Shown here in pieces: positions 54,693-62,789 of a DNA stretch of 64,000 nt. Numbering within the stretch: the first letter of the stretch is position 1; the number at the start of each line of letters is the position of its first letter. The notes under the pieces were generated by a model that was not told the DNA's origin, made no database searches, and saw only the letters and a program-made list of their open reading frames with translations. This DNA comes from Cryptosporangium minutisporangium. GTDB taxonomy: Bacteria; Actinomycetota; Actinomycetes; Mycobacteriales; Cryptosporangiaceae. The position numbers and the translations under genes are program-made. The stretch is taken from NCBI RefSeq assembly GCF_039536245.1, contig NZ_BAAAYN010000033.1, forward strand, positions 1 to 64,000, in the 5' to 3' direction.

Positions 54693-56515
54693 CCCTGCCG
54701 GTAATGACCGTGGTCACCGACGGCGATGACTGGGAGGCCGCGCTGGTCGCCGCGTGGGCGAGCGGTAGTGCCGGGGTCACGGTCGTCCGTCGCTGCACCG
54801 GAGCCGCCGACCTGCTGGCGGTGGCGGCCACCGGGGTCGCCGGGGCTGCGGTGGTTCCCGCGGACCTCGTCCACCTCGACCGTCCGCTGCTGACCCGGCT
54901 GGCGTCGAGCGGCGTGGCGGTCGTCGGGTTGGCTGATCCGGACGACGTGGCAGCGCGTGATCGGCTGCGGGCGCTGGGCATCGGACAGGTCCTGACCACC
55001 GACACCGCGCCGACCGTGGTCGCGTCGGCGCTGCGGACCGCCGCCGCAGCCCTGGCGCACCACCGCACTCCCCAGCGCGGCGCCGGCTCGCGCCCCGACT
55101 CGCGGCCCCGGCCGGAACGGTCATCGGGCCCGATCGCGGCACCTGGCTCGGCGCCGGGTTCGGACCCGGCCGCTGCGGACCCGGCCCATCTGGGCCAGAC
55201 TCGCCCGGCCTCAGCCCGCCCGGCCTCAGCCCGCCCGGACTCAGCCCGCCCGGATTCGCAGCAGCCGGACTCGCAGCGTCCGGACCGGCCGTGGCCGGCG
55301 CGGGCTAGCGATCCCGGCGTCGCCCGCCCCCGCCTGGCCGGACGCACGGCGCTCACAGGCCGCTTGGCCCGGGGCCCTACGCCGACCGCGCCCGCCGCGC
55401 CCGCCGCGCCCGCCGCACAGACGGGGCCGAATGCGCCAGGTGTGCCGACTGCGCCCGCGGGACCAGCCCCGCCGTCGGCGTCGGAAGACCCGCCCGACGC
55501 CCCGCCGGGCCCCGCACGGACATCAGCGCAAGGCCCCGCGCCTACGCCTGCGCCAGGCTCCGCACGGACGCCTGACTCAGGCCCCGCGCGCGCGCCTGAT
55601 TCAGGCCCCGCCCATCCACCTCTCCCGGGTCCCGCGTCGAGCCTCGCGCCGACATCCGGCCCCGCCCTCCCGGCTCGCCGGGCCGACCACGAACCCACTC
55701 CGCCCGGACGAGTGATCGCGGTCTGGGGCCCGACCGGTGCGCCCGGTCGAACCACGGTCGCGATCGGTGTCGCCGACGAAGCCGCGCGGCTCGGCGTCCC
55801 CACTTTGCTGGTGGACGCGGATACCTACGGCGGGGTGGTCGCGCAGTGCCTCGGCCTGCTCGACGAGGCGTCCGGGCTGGCGTCAGCCGCCCGGCTGGCC
55901 GACGCGGGCCGCCTGGACCCGCGCACCCTCGCGACGCTCGCGCGGTCCGTCACGCCGCACCTGCGGGTCCTCACCGGCATCAGCCGCGCCGAACGCTGGC
56001 CGGAGATCGGCCCGGACGCGATGACCGACCTCCTGCTGCATGCCCGCACGCTGTGCGCGCTCACGGTCGTGGACTGTGGATTCAGCCTGGAACAGGACGA
56101 AGAGCTCGTCTACGACACCGCCGCCCCTCGCCGTAACGGCGCCACGCTGGCGGCGCTGGAAGCCGCGGATACCGTGCTCGCGGTCGGCTCCGCGGACCCG
56201 GTGGGCCTGCAGCGGCTGATCCGCGGGCTCGCGTCGCTGCGCGAGGCCGTGCCGACCGCCGAGCCGGAGGTGGTCGTCAACCGGCTCCGGCGCGGTCCGA
56301 TTGTGGGCGACCCGGCCCGCGAAGTCGCGGCGGCGCTGCAGCGATTCGCCGGTTTCGACGACATTCGCACACTGCCCTACGACCGTGCCGCCGCCGATCG
56401 GGCCTTGGCCGAAGGCCGCACACTGGCGGAAGTCGCCGAGAAGTCGCGTTTGCGCAAGGCCTTCATTCAAATGGCAATTGCCTTTTGTTCCGGATCGGTG
56501 CAGGACAGGTGCTGA
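54689..56515 (+). CDS. CpaE/TadZ-like ParA-superfamily ATPase with long low-complexity linker
   Basis: 608 residues. An N-terminal receiver-like domain (about 1-115: VVTDGDDWEAALVAAWASG, LASSGVAVVGLADPDD) is followed by about 215 residues of Ala/Pro/Arg/Ser low complexity (SARPASARPDSARPDSQQPD, APAAPAAPAAQ) and a ParA/MinD-like ATPase (about 345-595) with the atypical P-loop WGPTGAPGRTTVA (Arg where Lys is usual) and LLVDADTYGG. In Caulobacter and Aggregatibacter CpaE/TadZ places the pilus machine at a cell pole. Here it stands only with the SAF protein; no pilus genes follow. ATG 54689 overlaps the upstream stop (ATGA). Confidence 0.82.
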   Translation: MTLPVMTVVTDGDDWEAALVAAWASGSAGVTVVRRCTGAADLLAVAATGVAGAAVVPADLVHLDRPLLTRLASSGVAVVGLADPDDVAARDRLRALGIGQVLTTDTAPTVVASALRTAAAALAHHRTPQRGAGSRPDSRPRPERSSGPIAAPGSAPGSDPAAADPAHLGQTRPASARPASARPDSARPDSQQPDSQRPDRPWPARASDPGVARPRLAGRTALTGRLARGPTPTAPAAPAAPAAQTGPNAPGVPTAPAGPAPPSASEDPPDAPPGPARTSAQGPAPTPAPGSARTPDSGPARAPDSGPAHPPLPGPASSLAPTSGPALPARRADHEPTPPGRVIAVWGPTGAPGRTTVAIGVADEAARLGVPTLLVDADTYGGVVAQCLGLLDEASGLASAARLADAGRLDPRTLATLARSVTPHLRVLTGISRAERWPEIGPDAMTDLLLHARTLCALTVVDCGFSLEQDEELVYDTAAPRRNGATLAALEAADTVLAVGSADPVGLQRLIRGLASLREAVPTAEPEVVVNRLRRGPIVGDPAREVAAALQRFAGFDDIRTLPYDRAAADRALAEGRTLAEVAEKSRLRKAFIQMAIAFCSGSVQDRC

Positions 56516-56527
56516 TCGCCGGATTGT

Positions 56528-56560
56528 GGGTACTGGGGAGTAACCCATGTCACGATGACA
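56528..56560. promoter_or_regulatory. Two adjacent palindromes upstream of the WS/DGAT gene
   Basis: GGGTACT-gggg-AGTAACCC (56528-56546, one base bulged) and TGTCA-CGA-TGACA (56548-56560) lie side by side 55-85 bases before the WS/DGAT start. Candidate operators for a dimeric repressor. Confidence 0.4.
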
Positions 56561-56614
56561 GTGTCGGCGGTGTCACAACGACGTGACGCCGCGACGTCGG
56601 AGGAGGTGAGAGCA

Positions 56615-57985
56615 GTGCCTGATCGCCTCCAGCCGATGGACGCCTCCTTCCTCTCCGCCGAGACACCGACGACGCCCATGCACGTCGGCGGCGTCGCGGT
56701 GCTCGAACCCTCCGAAGACGGCCTGGACGTCGCCGTGTTGCGGCGGCGGGTCGAGCAGCGGATCCCCCTGGTACCCCGTTTCCGGCAGCGCGTGCGGTCG
56801 TTGCCGGCGGGTCTGGGGCCGCCGGTCTGGGTGGACGACGCCCGGTTCGACCTGGCGTATCACGTGCGGCGCACTGGATTACCGACTCCGGGCACCGACG
56901 CGCAATTCCGTACGCTGGTCGGTCGGCTGATCTCCGGCCAGCTCGACCGGTCGCGCCCGCTGTGGGAGCTGTACCTGGTCGAAGGGCTCAGCCGCGGCCG
57001 GGTCGCGGTCGTCACCAAGTCGCATCCGGCGCTGGTGGACGGCGCCAGCGGCGTGGACCTGCTACACGTCCTGCTCGACGACAGCCCGGCGACGGCGGAC
57101 GCCGTGACTCCGGTGTGGCGTCCGGCACCGGAGCCCGGCCCGACCGAGCTGGTGCTCGACGCCGCCGTCGACCTCGTGCGGCACCCGACGCACGTCGTCG
57201 GCGCGGTGAAGGCCGGAGTACGCGGAGCCGGTCGGCTGCTCGGGACCGGGACCGGCCTACTGATGTCCGCCCGCCCCGCACCGACGAGTCCGCTCAACGC
57301 CGACCCTGGCAGGCAGCGCCGGTTCGCGTGCGCGCGGACCGATCTCGACCGCTACCGGCGGCTGAGGTCGTCCGGCACCGTGAACGACGTGGTGCTGGCG
57401 ACCGTCGCCGGCGCGCTGCGGCAGTGGATGCTCTACCGGGGCACGCCGCTCCGGTCGGACAGCGTTCTCCGAGCCCTGGTTCCGACCAGCGTCCGCGGCG
57501 GTCCGCCGGCGGCGTTCGGCGGCGACGTCGGGGCGAGTGTCGCTACCTCCCTGATCGACCTCCCGATCGGGGAGCCGAACCCCACCGTCCGACTGACCCA
57601 AATCGCGTACGCGATGCGGGCGCACGCCGAACCCGGTCGCCGGGTCGGCGCGGACGCGCTGGTCCGGCTCTCCGGTTTTGCACCGGCGACCTTGAACGCG
57701 ATGGCGGCACGGGCAGCCTCCGGCCTGTCCCGTCGGCTGTTCAACCTGGTCGTGACAAACGCTCCCGGTCCGCAGCGTCCGCTGTACGTGGCCGGGGCCC
57801 GACTCCGCGAGATCTACCCGGTCGTCCCATTGGCCGCCGGGCAGTCGATCGCGATCGGGGTGACCTCGTACGACGGACAGGTCTATTTCGGCCTGAACGC
57901 CGACTGGGATGCAGTTCCGGACGTCGATGTGCTCGCCGGCCTGCTGGCGGAGTCCATCGACGAGCTGACGGAGGCGATGGTATGA
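56615..57985 (+). CDS. Wax ester synthase/diacylglycerol acyltransferase (WS/DGAT) family
   Basis: 456 residues. The GTG at 56615 is chosen because GGAGGAGGTG lies 7 bases upstream and the protein then starts VPDRLQPMDASF, as usual in the family; an ATG at 56555 would add 20 unusual residues. The active motif, normally HHxxxDG, reads SHPALVDG with His137 kept, Pro138 where the catalytic second His is expected, and Asp142 kept. Other family landmarks are present: PLWELYLVEGL, VNDVVLATVAGALRQWM, and FNLVVTNAPGPQRPLYVAGA. The enzyme esterifies acyl-CoA to diacylglycerol or alcohols for storage lipid; Pro at 138 makes activity doubtful. It overlaps a patatin-type lipase by 4 bases. Confidence 0.87.
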   Translation: MPDRLQPMDASFLSAETPTTPMHVGGVAVLEPSEDGLDVAVLRRRVEQRIPLVPRFRQRVRSLPAGLGPPVWVDDARFDLAYHVRRTGLPTPGTDAQFRTLVGRLISGQLDRSRPLWELYLVEGLSRGRVAVVTKSHPALVDGASGVDLLHVLLDDSPATADAVTPVWRPAPEPGPTELVLDAAVDLVRHPTHVVGAVKAGVRGAGRLLGTGTGLLMSARPAPTSPLNADPGRQRRFACARTDLDRYRRLRSSGTVNDVVLATVAGALRQWMLYRGTPLRSDSVLRALVPTSVRGGPPAAFGGDVGASVATSLIDLPIGEPNPTVRLTQIAYAMRAHAEPGRRVGADALVRLSGFAPATLNAMAARAASGLSRRLFNLVVTNAPGPQRPLYVAGARLREIYPVVPLAAGQSIAIGVTSYDGQVYFGLNADWDAVPDVDVLAGLLAESIDELTEAMV

Positions 57986-58962
57986 CGCGACGCGGCTTGG
58001 TGATCGGTGCCGGTGGGGTACTCGGGTTCGCCTGGGCTACCGGGGCACTGGCGGCGCTGGAGCGCGCCGAGGGTTTCGACTGCCGTTCGGTGGACGCGCT
58101 GGTCGGGACGTCCGCGGGTTCGATACTCGCGTCGCTGCTGGCGTGTGGGATGCCGGTGGAGTCGATCGTCCGCCATCAGCGAGGTCTGCCCGCGCCGGGT
58201 GACCCGGTCGTCGACTACGACGAGGACGTCGACGGAGCCGGGCCGAAGCCCCCGCTGCCGGCGTTCGCGCTGGGCTCACCGGGGTTGCTCTGGCAGGCGG
58301 CGCGCCGTCCGTCCTCGGTGCCGCCGATCGTGGCGCTCTCCGGCCTCGTGCCGCGCGGACGTGCTACGCACACCGGCGTGCGGCGGCTGATCGGCTCGGT
58401 GCTGCCGTGCGACGAGTGGCCGGACCGGCCGCGGCCCTGGATCGTCGCGATGGACTACCAATCCGGACAGCGGGTCGTGTTCGGCCGGGACGGCGCGCCG
58501 GACGCCGCGCTCGTCGACGCGGTCAGCGCGTCCTGCGCGGTGCCCGGTTGGTTCGCTCCGATCGACATCGGCGGCCGGCGCTACGTCGACGGTGGTACCT
58601 GCTCGACCGCGTCGGTCGACCTGCTCATCGGCGCGGAGCTCGACGAGGTCTACGTGCTGACCCCGATGGCCTCGTTCGCCTACGACGCGCCGTCCGCGTT
58701 CGCCGGTCGCCTGGAGCGGCGGTTCCGCCGGGTGATCACCCGGCAGCTGCTCCGCGAGGCGGAGCAGCTGCGTGCCTGCGGCACGCGGGTCACGCTGCTC
58801 GGCCCCGGCCCGGAAGACCTCGCCGTCCTCGGCTCCAATTTGATGGACGCCCGGCGACGGTCGGTCGTGCTGGAGACCTCGTTGCGGACGTCGTGGGCAG
58901 CGCTGCGCCCGGAAGTGGCGTCGCGTTCGCTGCGTGCGGTGCCCTTCGACATCGCCGGCTGA
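57982..58962 (+). CDS. Patatin-like phospholipase
   Basis: 326 residues. The oxyanion loop GAGGVLGFAW (9-18), nucleophile elbow GTSAGS (Ser44) and catalytic dyad Asp in YVDGGTCS (near 204) are all intact. Patatins hydrolyse acyl esters of phospholipids or neutral lipids. No signal peptide is seen, so it acts in the cytoplasm or at the inner leaflet. The ATG at 57982 overlaps the stop of the WS/DGAT gene (ATGA), so lipid synthesis and hydrolysis are co-translated, pointing to turnover of storage lipid or acyl exchange. Confidence 0.9.
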   Translation: MTRRGLVIGAGGVLGFAWATGALAALERAEGFDCRSVDALVGTSAGSILASLLACGMPVESIVRHQRGLPAPGDPVVDYDEDVDGAGPKPPLPAFALGSPGLLWQAARRPSSVPPIVALSGLVPRGRATHTGVRRLIGSVLPCDEWPDRPRPWIVAMDYQSGQRVVFGRDGAPDAALVDAVSASCAVPGWFAPIDIGGRRYVDGGTCSTASVDLLIGAELDEVYVLTPMASFAYDAPSAFAGRLERRFRRVITRQLLREAEQLRACGTRVTLLGPGPEDLAVLGSNLMDARRRSVVLETSLRTSWAALRPEVASRSLRAVPFDIAG

Positions 58963-58986
58963 GAACCCGGGAGAGTAGGCGGAACG

Positions 58987-59012
58987 CTCAGGTCGGTCGC
59001 CCGGCGGTCGAT
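58987..59012 (+). promoter_or_regulatory. Candidate FliA-type promoter of the chemoreceptor pair
   Basis: CTCA (58987-58990), a 16-base spacer, and GTCGAT (59007-59012) lie 62 bases before the binding-protein start. As I recall, FliA promoters in Actinoplanes read CTCA-N15-17-GCCGAA, so the -35 matches fully and the -10 at four of six. A chance match is possible. Confidence 0.3.
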
Positions 59013-59073
59013 GCGGCGAGTATGGCGTTCGCTCCGGAACGCCCGGTCGCCTTCGTGTCCCGGAGGTTCTTTC

Positions 59074-60162
59074 ATGCTGCCCGACCGGACCGTGCGGCTC
59101 GCGTTGGCGCTCGTCGGCGTGCTGCTGGTGGTGGCCGGCTGTTCCGGCTCCGCGTCCGATTCGGTCGCCGCTCCGGACCGGGGCGTCATCGGCCTGGCGA
59201 TGCCGACGAAGGAGTCGGAGCGCTGGGTCGGTGACGGCGAGAACATGGTGCGCCAGTTCGAGTTGCTGGGCTACCGCACCGACCTGCAGTACGCCGACGA
59301 CGACGTCCAGAAGCAGATCGACCAGATCGACGCCATGGTCGAGCGCGGCAGCAAGGCGCTGGTGATCGGTGCGATCAACGGCAGTGCGCTGAAGGACGTG
59401 CTGGCGAAGGCGGCATCGGCAGACATCCCGGTCATCTCGTACGACCGGTTGATCCGGGACACCCCGAACATCGACTACTACGCGACGTTCGACAACTACC
59501 GCGTCGGCGTCCTCCAGGGCACGTACCTCGTCAACGCGCTCGGTCTGAAGAGCGGACGCGGGCCGTTCAACTTGGAGCTGTTCGCCGGCTCGGCGGACGA
59601 CAACAACGCGACGTTCTTCTTCAACGGGGCGATGAGCGTGCTCCGGCCGTACATCAGCAGCGGCCGTCTCGTCGTGCGGAGCGGGCAGACAGCGTTCGCC
59701 CAGGTGGCGACCCAGCGGTGGGATGCGGCGGTGGCGAAGCAGCGGATGACCCGGATCCTCGCGTCCTCGTACGGCGCCACGCGCGTCAACGCGGTGCTCT
59801 CGCCCTATGACGGCATCAGCCGGGGCATTCTCGAGGCGCTGAAGGCCGCCGGGTACAGCGGCTCGAACCTTCCGGTGATCACCGGTCAGGACGCCGAGCT
59901 GGACTCGGTGAAGCTCCTCGCCAGCGGACAGCAGGACCAGACCGTCTACAAGGACACCCGCGAGCTGGCGAAGGTGGCCGTCCAGATGACGAACTCGCTG
60001 CTCACCGGCGGCACGCCCGAGGTCAACGACACCAGGCAGTACAACAACGGCGTCAAGACCGTCCCGACGTTCCTGCTCCAGCCGGTGAACGTCGACAAGT
60101 CGAACTACCAGCGGATCCTCGTCGAGGGCGGTTACTACACCGCCGACCAACTGGCTGCCTGA
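59074..60162 (+). CDS. Sugar-type solute-binding lipoprotein paired with a chemoreceptor
   Basis: 362 residues. Signal peptide with lipobox LVVAGCSGS (Cys23). Periplasmic-binding-protein fold of the xylose/ribose-type family (as XylF or ChvE): [61 protein letters not shown], and [20 protein letters not shown] with QDQTVYKD near the end. These residues bind aldoses such as xylose, glucose or galactose in relatives. There are no ABC ATPase or permease genes; the next gene, 11 bases downstream, is a methyl-accepting chemotaxis protein. In enterobacteria and agrobacteria similar proteins bind chemoreceptors (Trg, ChvE). ATG 59074 follows CGGAGG. Confidence 0.92.
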   Translation: MLPDRTVRLALALVGVLLVVAGCSGSASDSVAAPDRGVIGLAMPTKESERWVGDGENMVRQFELLGYRTDLQYADDDVQKQIDQIDAMVERGSKALVIGAINGSALKDVLAKAASADIPVISYDRLIRDTPNIDYYATFDNYRVGVLQGTYLVNALGLKSGRGPFNLELFAGSADDNNATFFFNGAMSVLRPYISSGRLVVRSGQTAFAQVATQRWDAAVAKQRMTRILASSYGATRVNAVLSPYDGISRGILEALKAAGYSGSNLPVITGQDAELDSVKLLASGQQDQTVYKDTRELAKVAVQMTNSLLTGGTPEVNDTRQYNNGVKTVPTFLLQPVNVDKSNYQRILVEGGYYTADQLAA

Positions 60163-60173
60163 AGGAGCACCTC

Positions 60174-61787
60174 ATGAGCGCAGCCGCTCCGGTGAGCGCG
60201 CCGGCGCGTCGGTCGCTGTTCGGCCGGTTCTTCGACCTCCCGGTTCGGGTGAAGCTGGGCGCTTTGGTGGGAGCGAGCCTGCTCGCCCTCGCCACCTGTC
60301 TCGTGGTGACCGCCGTCAGCGACCGGACCGCCGAAGACACCGCGACACGGCTGCAGCGCATCAACGAGGCCAGCGCCCTGGTGCTGCAGCTCGACCGTCA
60401 GGCGACCGAGCTGAAGAGCAGCGCGCTGCAGGCGGTGGTCCGCAGCGATCCCGGCACGCAGCAGACGATCCTCGCCGATCAACTCAGCGTGGCCGAGGAG
60501 CTGCTCACCCGTCTGGACGCCGTGGACCTTCCGTCGTCCCTGTCGAGCGCGGTGACGCGGATCAAGACGGCCTACGCCGACTACACGACCGTCGTCACCC
60601 AGTTCGTCAACGGCGCCGCGGTCGACGTCGCCGGAGCCCGGAGCGCCTGGGGCCAGATCGGCATCGACAACTACCTGACCAGCGCCGTCCTGCAGAACGA
60701 ACGGGAGCTGTTCGCCCGCACGATCAGCGCCGAGGAGAGCGACGCCGCGGCGAGCCGGGACCGTGCGCAGTACGTCCTGTGGGCGACGGCCGCGGTCACC
60801 GCGCTACTCCTGCTTCTGCTGGCTCGATTCGTGGTGCTGTCGATCACCAAGCCGCTGCAGAGCGTGCGCCGGGCACTCCGGGCGATGGCGAACGGGGATC
60901 TGACGGTCCGGGCCCAGGTGTCGTCCCGCGACGAGGTCGGCCAGATGGCCCTGGCGCTGGACGAGGCGCAGAGCGGCGTCCGCAACGTCGTCGCGGCGGT
61001 CTCCGACTCGGCGCTGCAAGTCGCGGCGGCGGCCGAGCAGATGTCGTCGACGTCCAGCACGATCGAAGCGTCGGCGCAGGACGCGTCCGGTCAGGCGCAG
61101 GGAGCGGCCGAGGCAGCCGCCCAGGTGTCGGAGAACGTCCAGACCGTGGCGCGGGGCACCGAGGAGATGGGCCTGTCGATCGGCGAGATCGCCCACAACG
61201 CGACCGAGGCGGCCCGGGTGGCGAGTGCCGCCGTTGGCGTGGCGCGGACGACCACGGCGCAGATCGGGCAGCTCGGCCAGTCCTCGACCGAGATCGCCAC
61301 GGTGGTCAAGGTGATCACGAGCATCGCTGAACAGACCAACCTGCTCGCGCTCAACGCCACGATCGAGGCGGGGCGGGCCGGAGAAGCCGGCAAGGGGTTC
61401 GCCGTCGTCGCCGGAGAGGTCAAGGACCTGGCTCAGGAGACCGCACGGGCCACCGAGGACATCGCCCGCCGGGTGGACGCGATCCAGGCCGACACCGAGG
61501 CGGCGATCGCGGCGATCGGCGAGATCAGCGCGGTGATCACGCAGATCAACGACTTCCAATCGACGATCGCCGGCGCGGTGGAGGAGCAGACGGCGACCAC
61601 CACCGAGATGAACCGCAGTGTCTCGGCGGCGGCCGAGGGCGCGGGCGGTATCGCTGCGAACATCGCCGGGCTGGCGACCGCGACACAGATCACCACCGAG
61701 GGCATCTCGCAATCGCAGACCGCGGTGACCGAGTTGACCAGGATGGCGCAGCAGTTGCAGGCGCTCACCACGCACTTCCGCATCTGA
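60174..61787 (+). CDS. Methyl-accepting chemotaxis protein
   Basis: 537 residues. Membrane helix about 27-48, an extracytoplasmic four-helix-bundle ligand domain (about 49-200), a second helix about 201-221, and a HAMP domain (about 222-275, [22 protein letters not shown]). The cytoplasmic signalling coiled coil follows with the hairpin tip [35 protein letters not shown] (split: [20 protein letters not shown], then [15 protein letters not shown]). It signals through CheA/CheW to the flagellar motor. GGAG lies before ATG 60174. With the solute-binding protein it forms a two-gene unit that should steer swimming by sugar. No other chemotaxis or flagellar genes lie in the window. Confidence 0.95.
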   Translation: MSAAAPVSAPARRSLFGRFFDLPVRVKLGALVGASLLALATCLVVTAVSDRTAEDTATRLQRINEASALVLQLDRQATELKSSALQAVVRSDPGTQQTILADQLSVAEELLTRLDAVDLPSSLSSAVTRIKTAYADYTTVVTQFVNGAAVDVAGARSAWGQIGIDNYLTSAVLQNERELFARTISAEESDAAASRDRAQYVLWATAAVTALLLLLLARFVVLSITKPLQSVRRALRAMANGDLTVRAQVSSRDEVGQMALALDEAQSGVRNVVAAVSDSALQVAAAAEQMSSTSSTIEASAQDASGQAQGAAEAAAQVSENVQTVARGTEEMGLSIGEIAHNATEAARVASAAVGVARTTTAQIGQLGQSSTEIATVVKVITSIAEQTNLLALNATIEAGRAGEAGKGFAVVAGEVKDLAQETARATEDIARRVDAIQADTEAAIAAIGEISAVITQINDFQSTIAGAVEEQTATTTEMNRSVSAAAEGAGGIAANIAGLATATQITTEGISQSQTAVTELTRMAQQLQALTTHFRI

Positions 61788-61801
61788 GCGGGGCCGGCGC
61801 G

Positions 61802-61940
61802 GCAGGTTTCCCGAATCTCCGCCGCGCGGGCGGCGGGGTGGGGTGGGTTTCCCGGAAATCCGCCGCGCTGGCGGCGCCGGGAGGTGGTCTTCCCCGAAAA
61901 TCGACCCGGGCGGCGCCGTGGTGGGGTGGTCTTCGCGGGA
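61802..61940. repeat. Four degenerate copies of the AGGTGG/CTTCCCGAAAA repeat, about 40 bases apart
   Basis: Copies begin at 61802, 61841, 61882 and 61924: GCAGGTTTCCCGAATCTCC, GGGTGGGTTTCCCGGAAATC, AGGTGGTCTTCCCCGAAAAT and GGGTGGTCTTCGCGGGA. They fill the gap after the chemoreceptor gene. The same motif occurs at 34689 and 46415. Confidence 0.7.
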
Positions 61941-62044
61941 TAGTGCGGCGGACGGGCGGGTCGGGGTGAGCACACTGGGCGCTGCGACGTGGGTGGTGGA
62001 CACTTTGTGCGGTCCCGGCACCGCGCCGGACCGGAGGGAGTGGG

Positions 62045-62548
62045 ATGCGGATCTACCTACCGGCGACGTCGGCGATGCTTCACCAGGTCGAGGCCGACAA
62101 GGAAGTGGGGCCGGCGCCGCTCACGGCGTTCGCGGTGACGCCCGCGCTGCGGGAGTGGTACCTCGACGACGACGAAGAGGTGCTGGAGTACGCGGCGTTC
62201 TCGCAGGCGGCCCGGGCCGCGCTGCGCCTCTTGGACGCCGACCCGCTGGCCCCGCGGCGTCGGGTCGTGCTCTCGGCGGACGTCCCGGATCGCGAGGTGA
62301 CGCTGCACCCCGACCTCGATCGGGCAGTGGTACGCAGCACCGTGCCGATTCCGCTCGATCGGCTGGCGTCGATCCACGTCGACGGCGCCGAGGCGGAGTC
62401 GGACGTGGCCGCGGCGGTGAAGGTGATCATGGCGGCCGACCTCGGCGACGAGGACGCTCAGTTCACGGTCGACGGCACCGACGACCACGAGCTGGAGTGG
62501 TTCGCGGTGCAGGAACTGCCGAACCTGCTGGAGTCCTTCCCGCGCTGA
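62045..62548 (+). CDS. DUF6912-like conserved actinobacterial protein
   Basis: 167 residues. It starts MRIYLPATSAMLHQVEADKE and has LTAFAVTPALREWYLDDDEEVLEYAAFSQAARAALRLLD, then RRVVLSADVPD and a C-terminal DEDAQFTVDGTDDHELEWFAVQELPNLLE. This is the pattern of a small conserved actinobacterial family that I place as DUF6912; no function is known. No membrane segment or catalytic motif is seen. GGAGGGAG at 62033-62040 precedes the ATG. Downstream is the 17-bp minisatellite. Confidence 0.75.
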   Translation: MRIYLPATSAMLHQVEADKEVGPAPLTAFAVTPALREWYLDDDEEVLEYAAFSQAARAALRLLDADPLAPRRRVVLSADVPDREVTLHPDLDRAVVRSTVPIPLDRLASIHVDGAEAESDVAAAVKVIMAADLGDEDAQFTVDGTDDHELEWFAVQELPNLLESFPR

Positions 62549-62611
62549 CGACGAAGCCCGGCGGACGACGAAGCCCCGCGGACGACGGATCGGCGGGACG
62601 GCCGGAGCCCA

Positions 62612-62747
62612 GCGGACGACCGGCCCGCGCGGACGACCGGCCCGCGCGGACGACCGGCCCGCGCGGACGACCGGCCCGCGCGGACGACCGGCCCGCGCGG
62701 ACGCCCGGCCCCGCACGGACAGCGGCCCGCGCAGACGACCGGCCCGC
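62612..62747. repeat. 17-bp minisatellite, about eight copies
   Basis: GCGGACGACCGGCCCGC begins at 62612, 62629, 62646, 62663 and 62680 without change, then at 62697, 62715 and 62731 with small changes. Degenerate copies extend upstream to about 62550. It lies between the convergent genes at 62045-62548 and 62790. The period is not a multiple of three. Confidence 0.95.
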
Positions 62748-62789
62748 GCTGGCGGCGGGTCGGAACCCCGCCGTCGGTGACGGCGGGGC

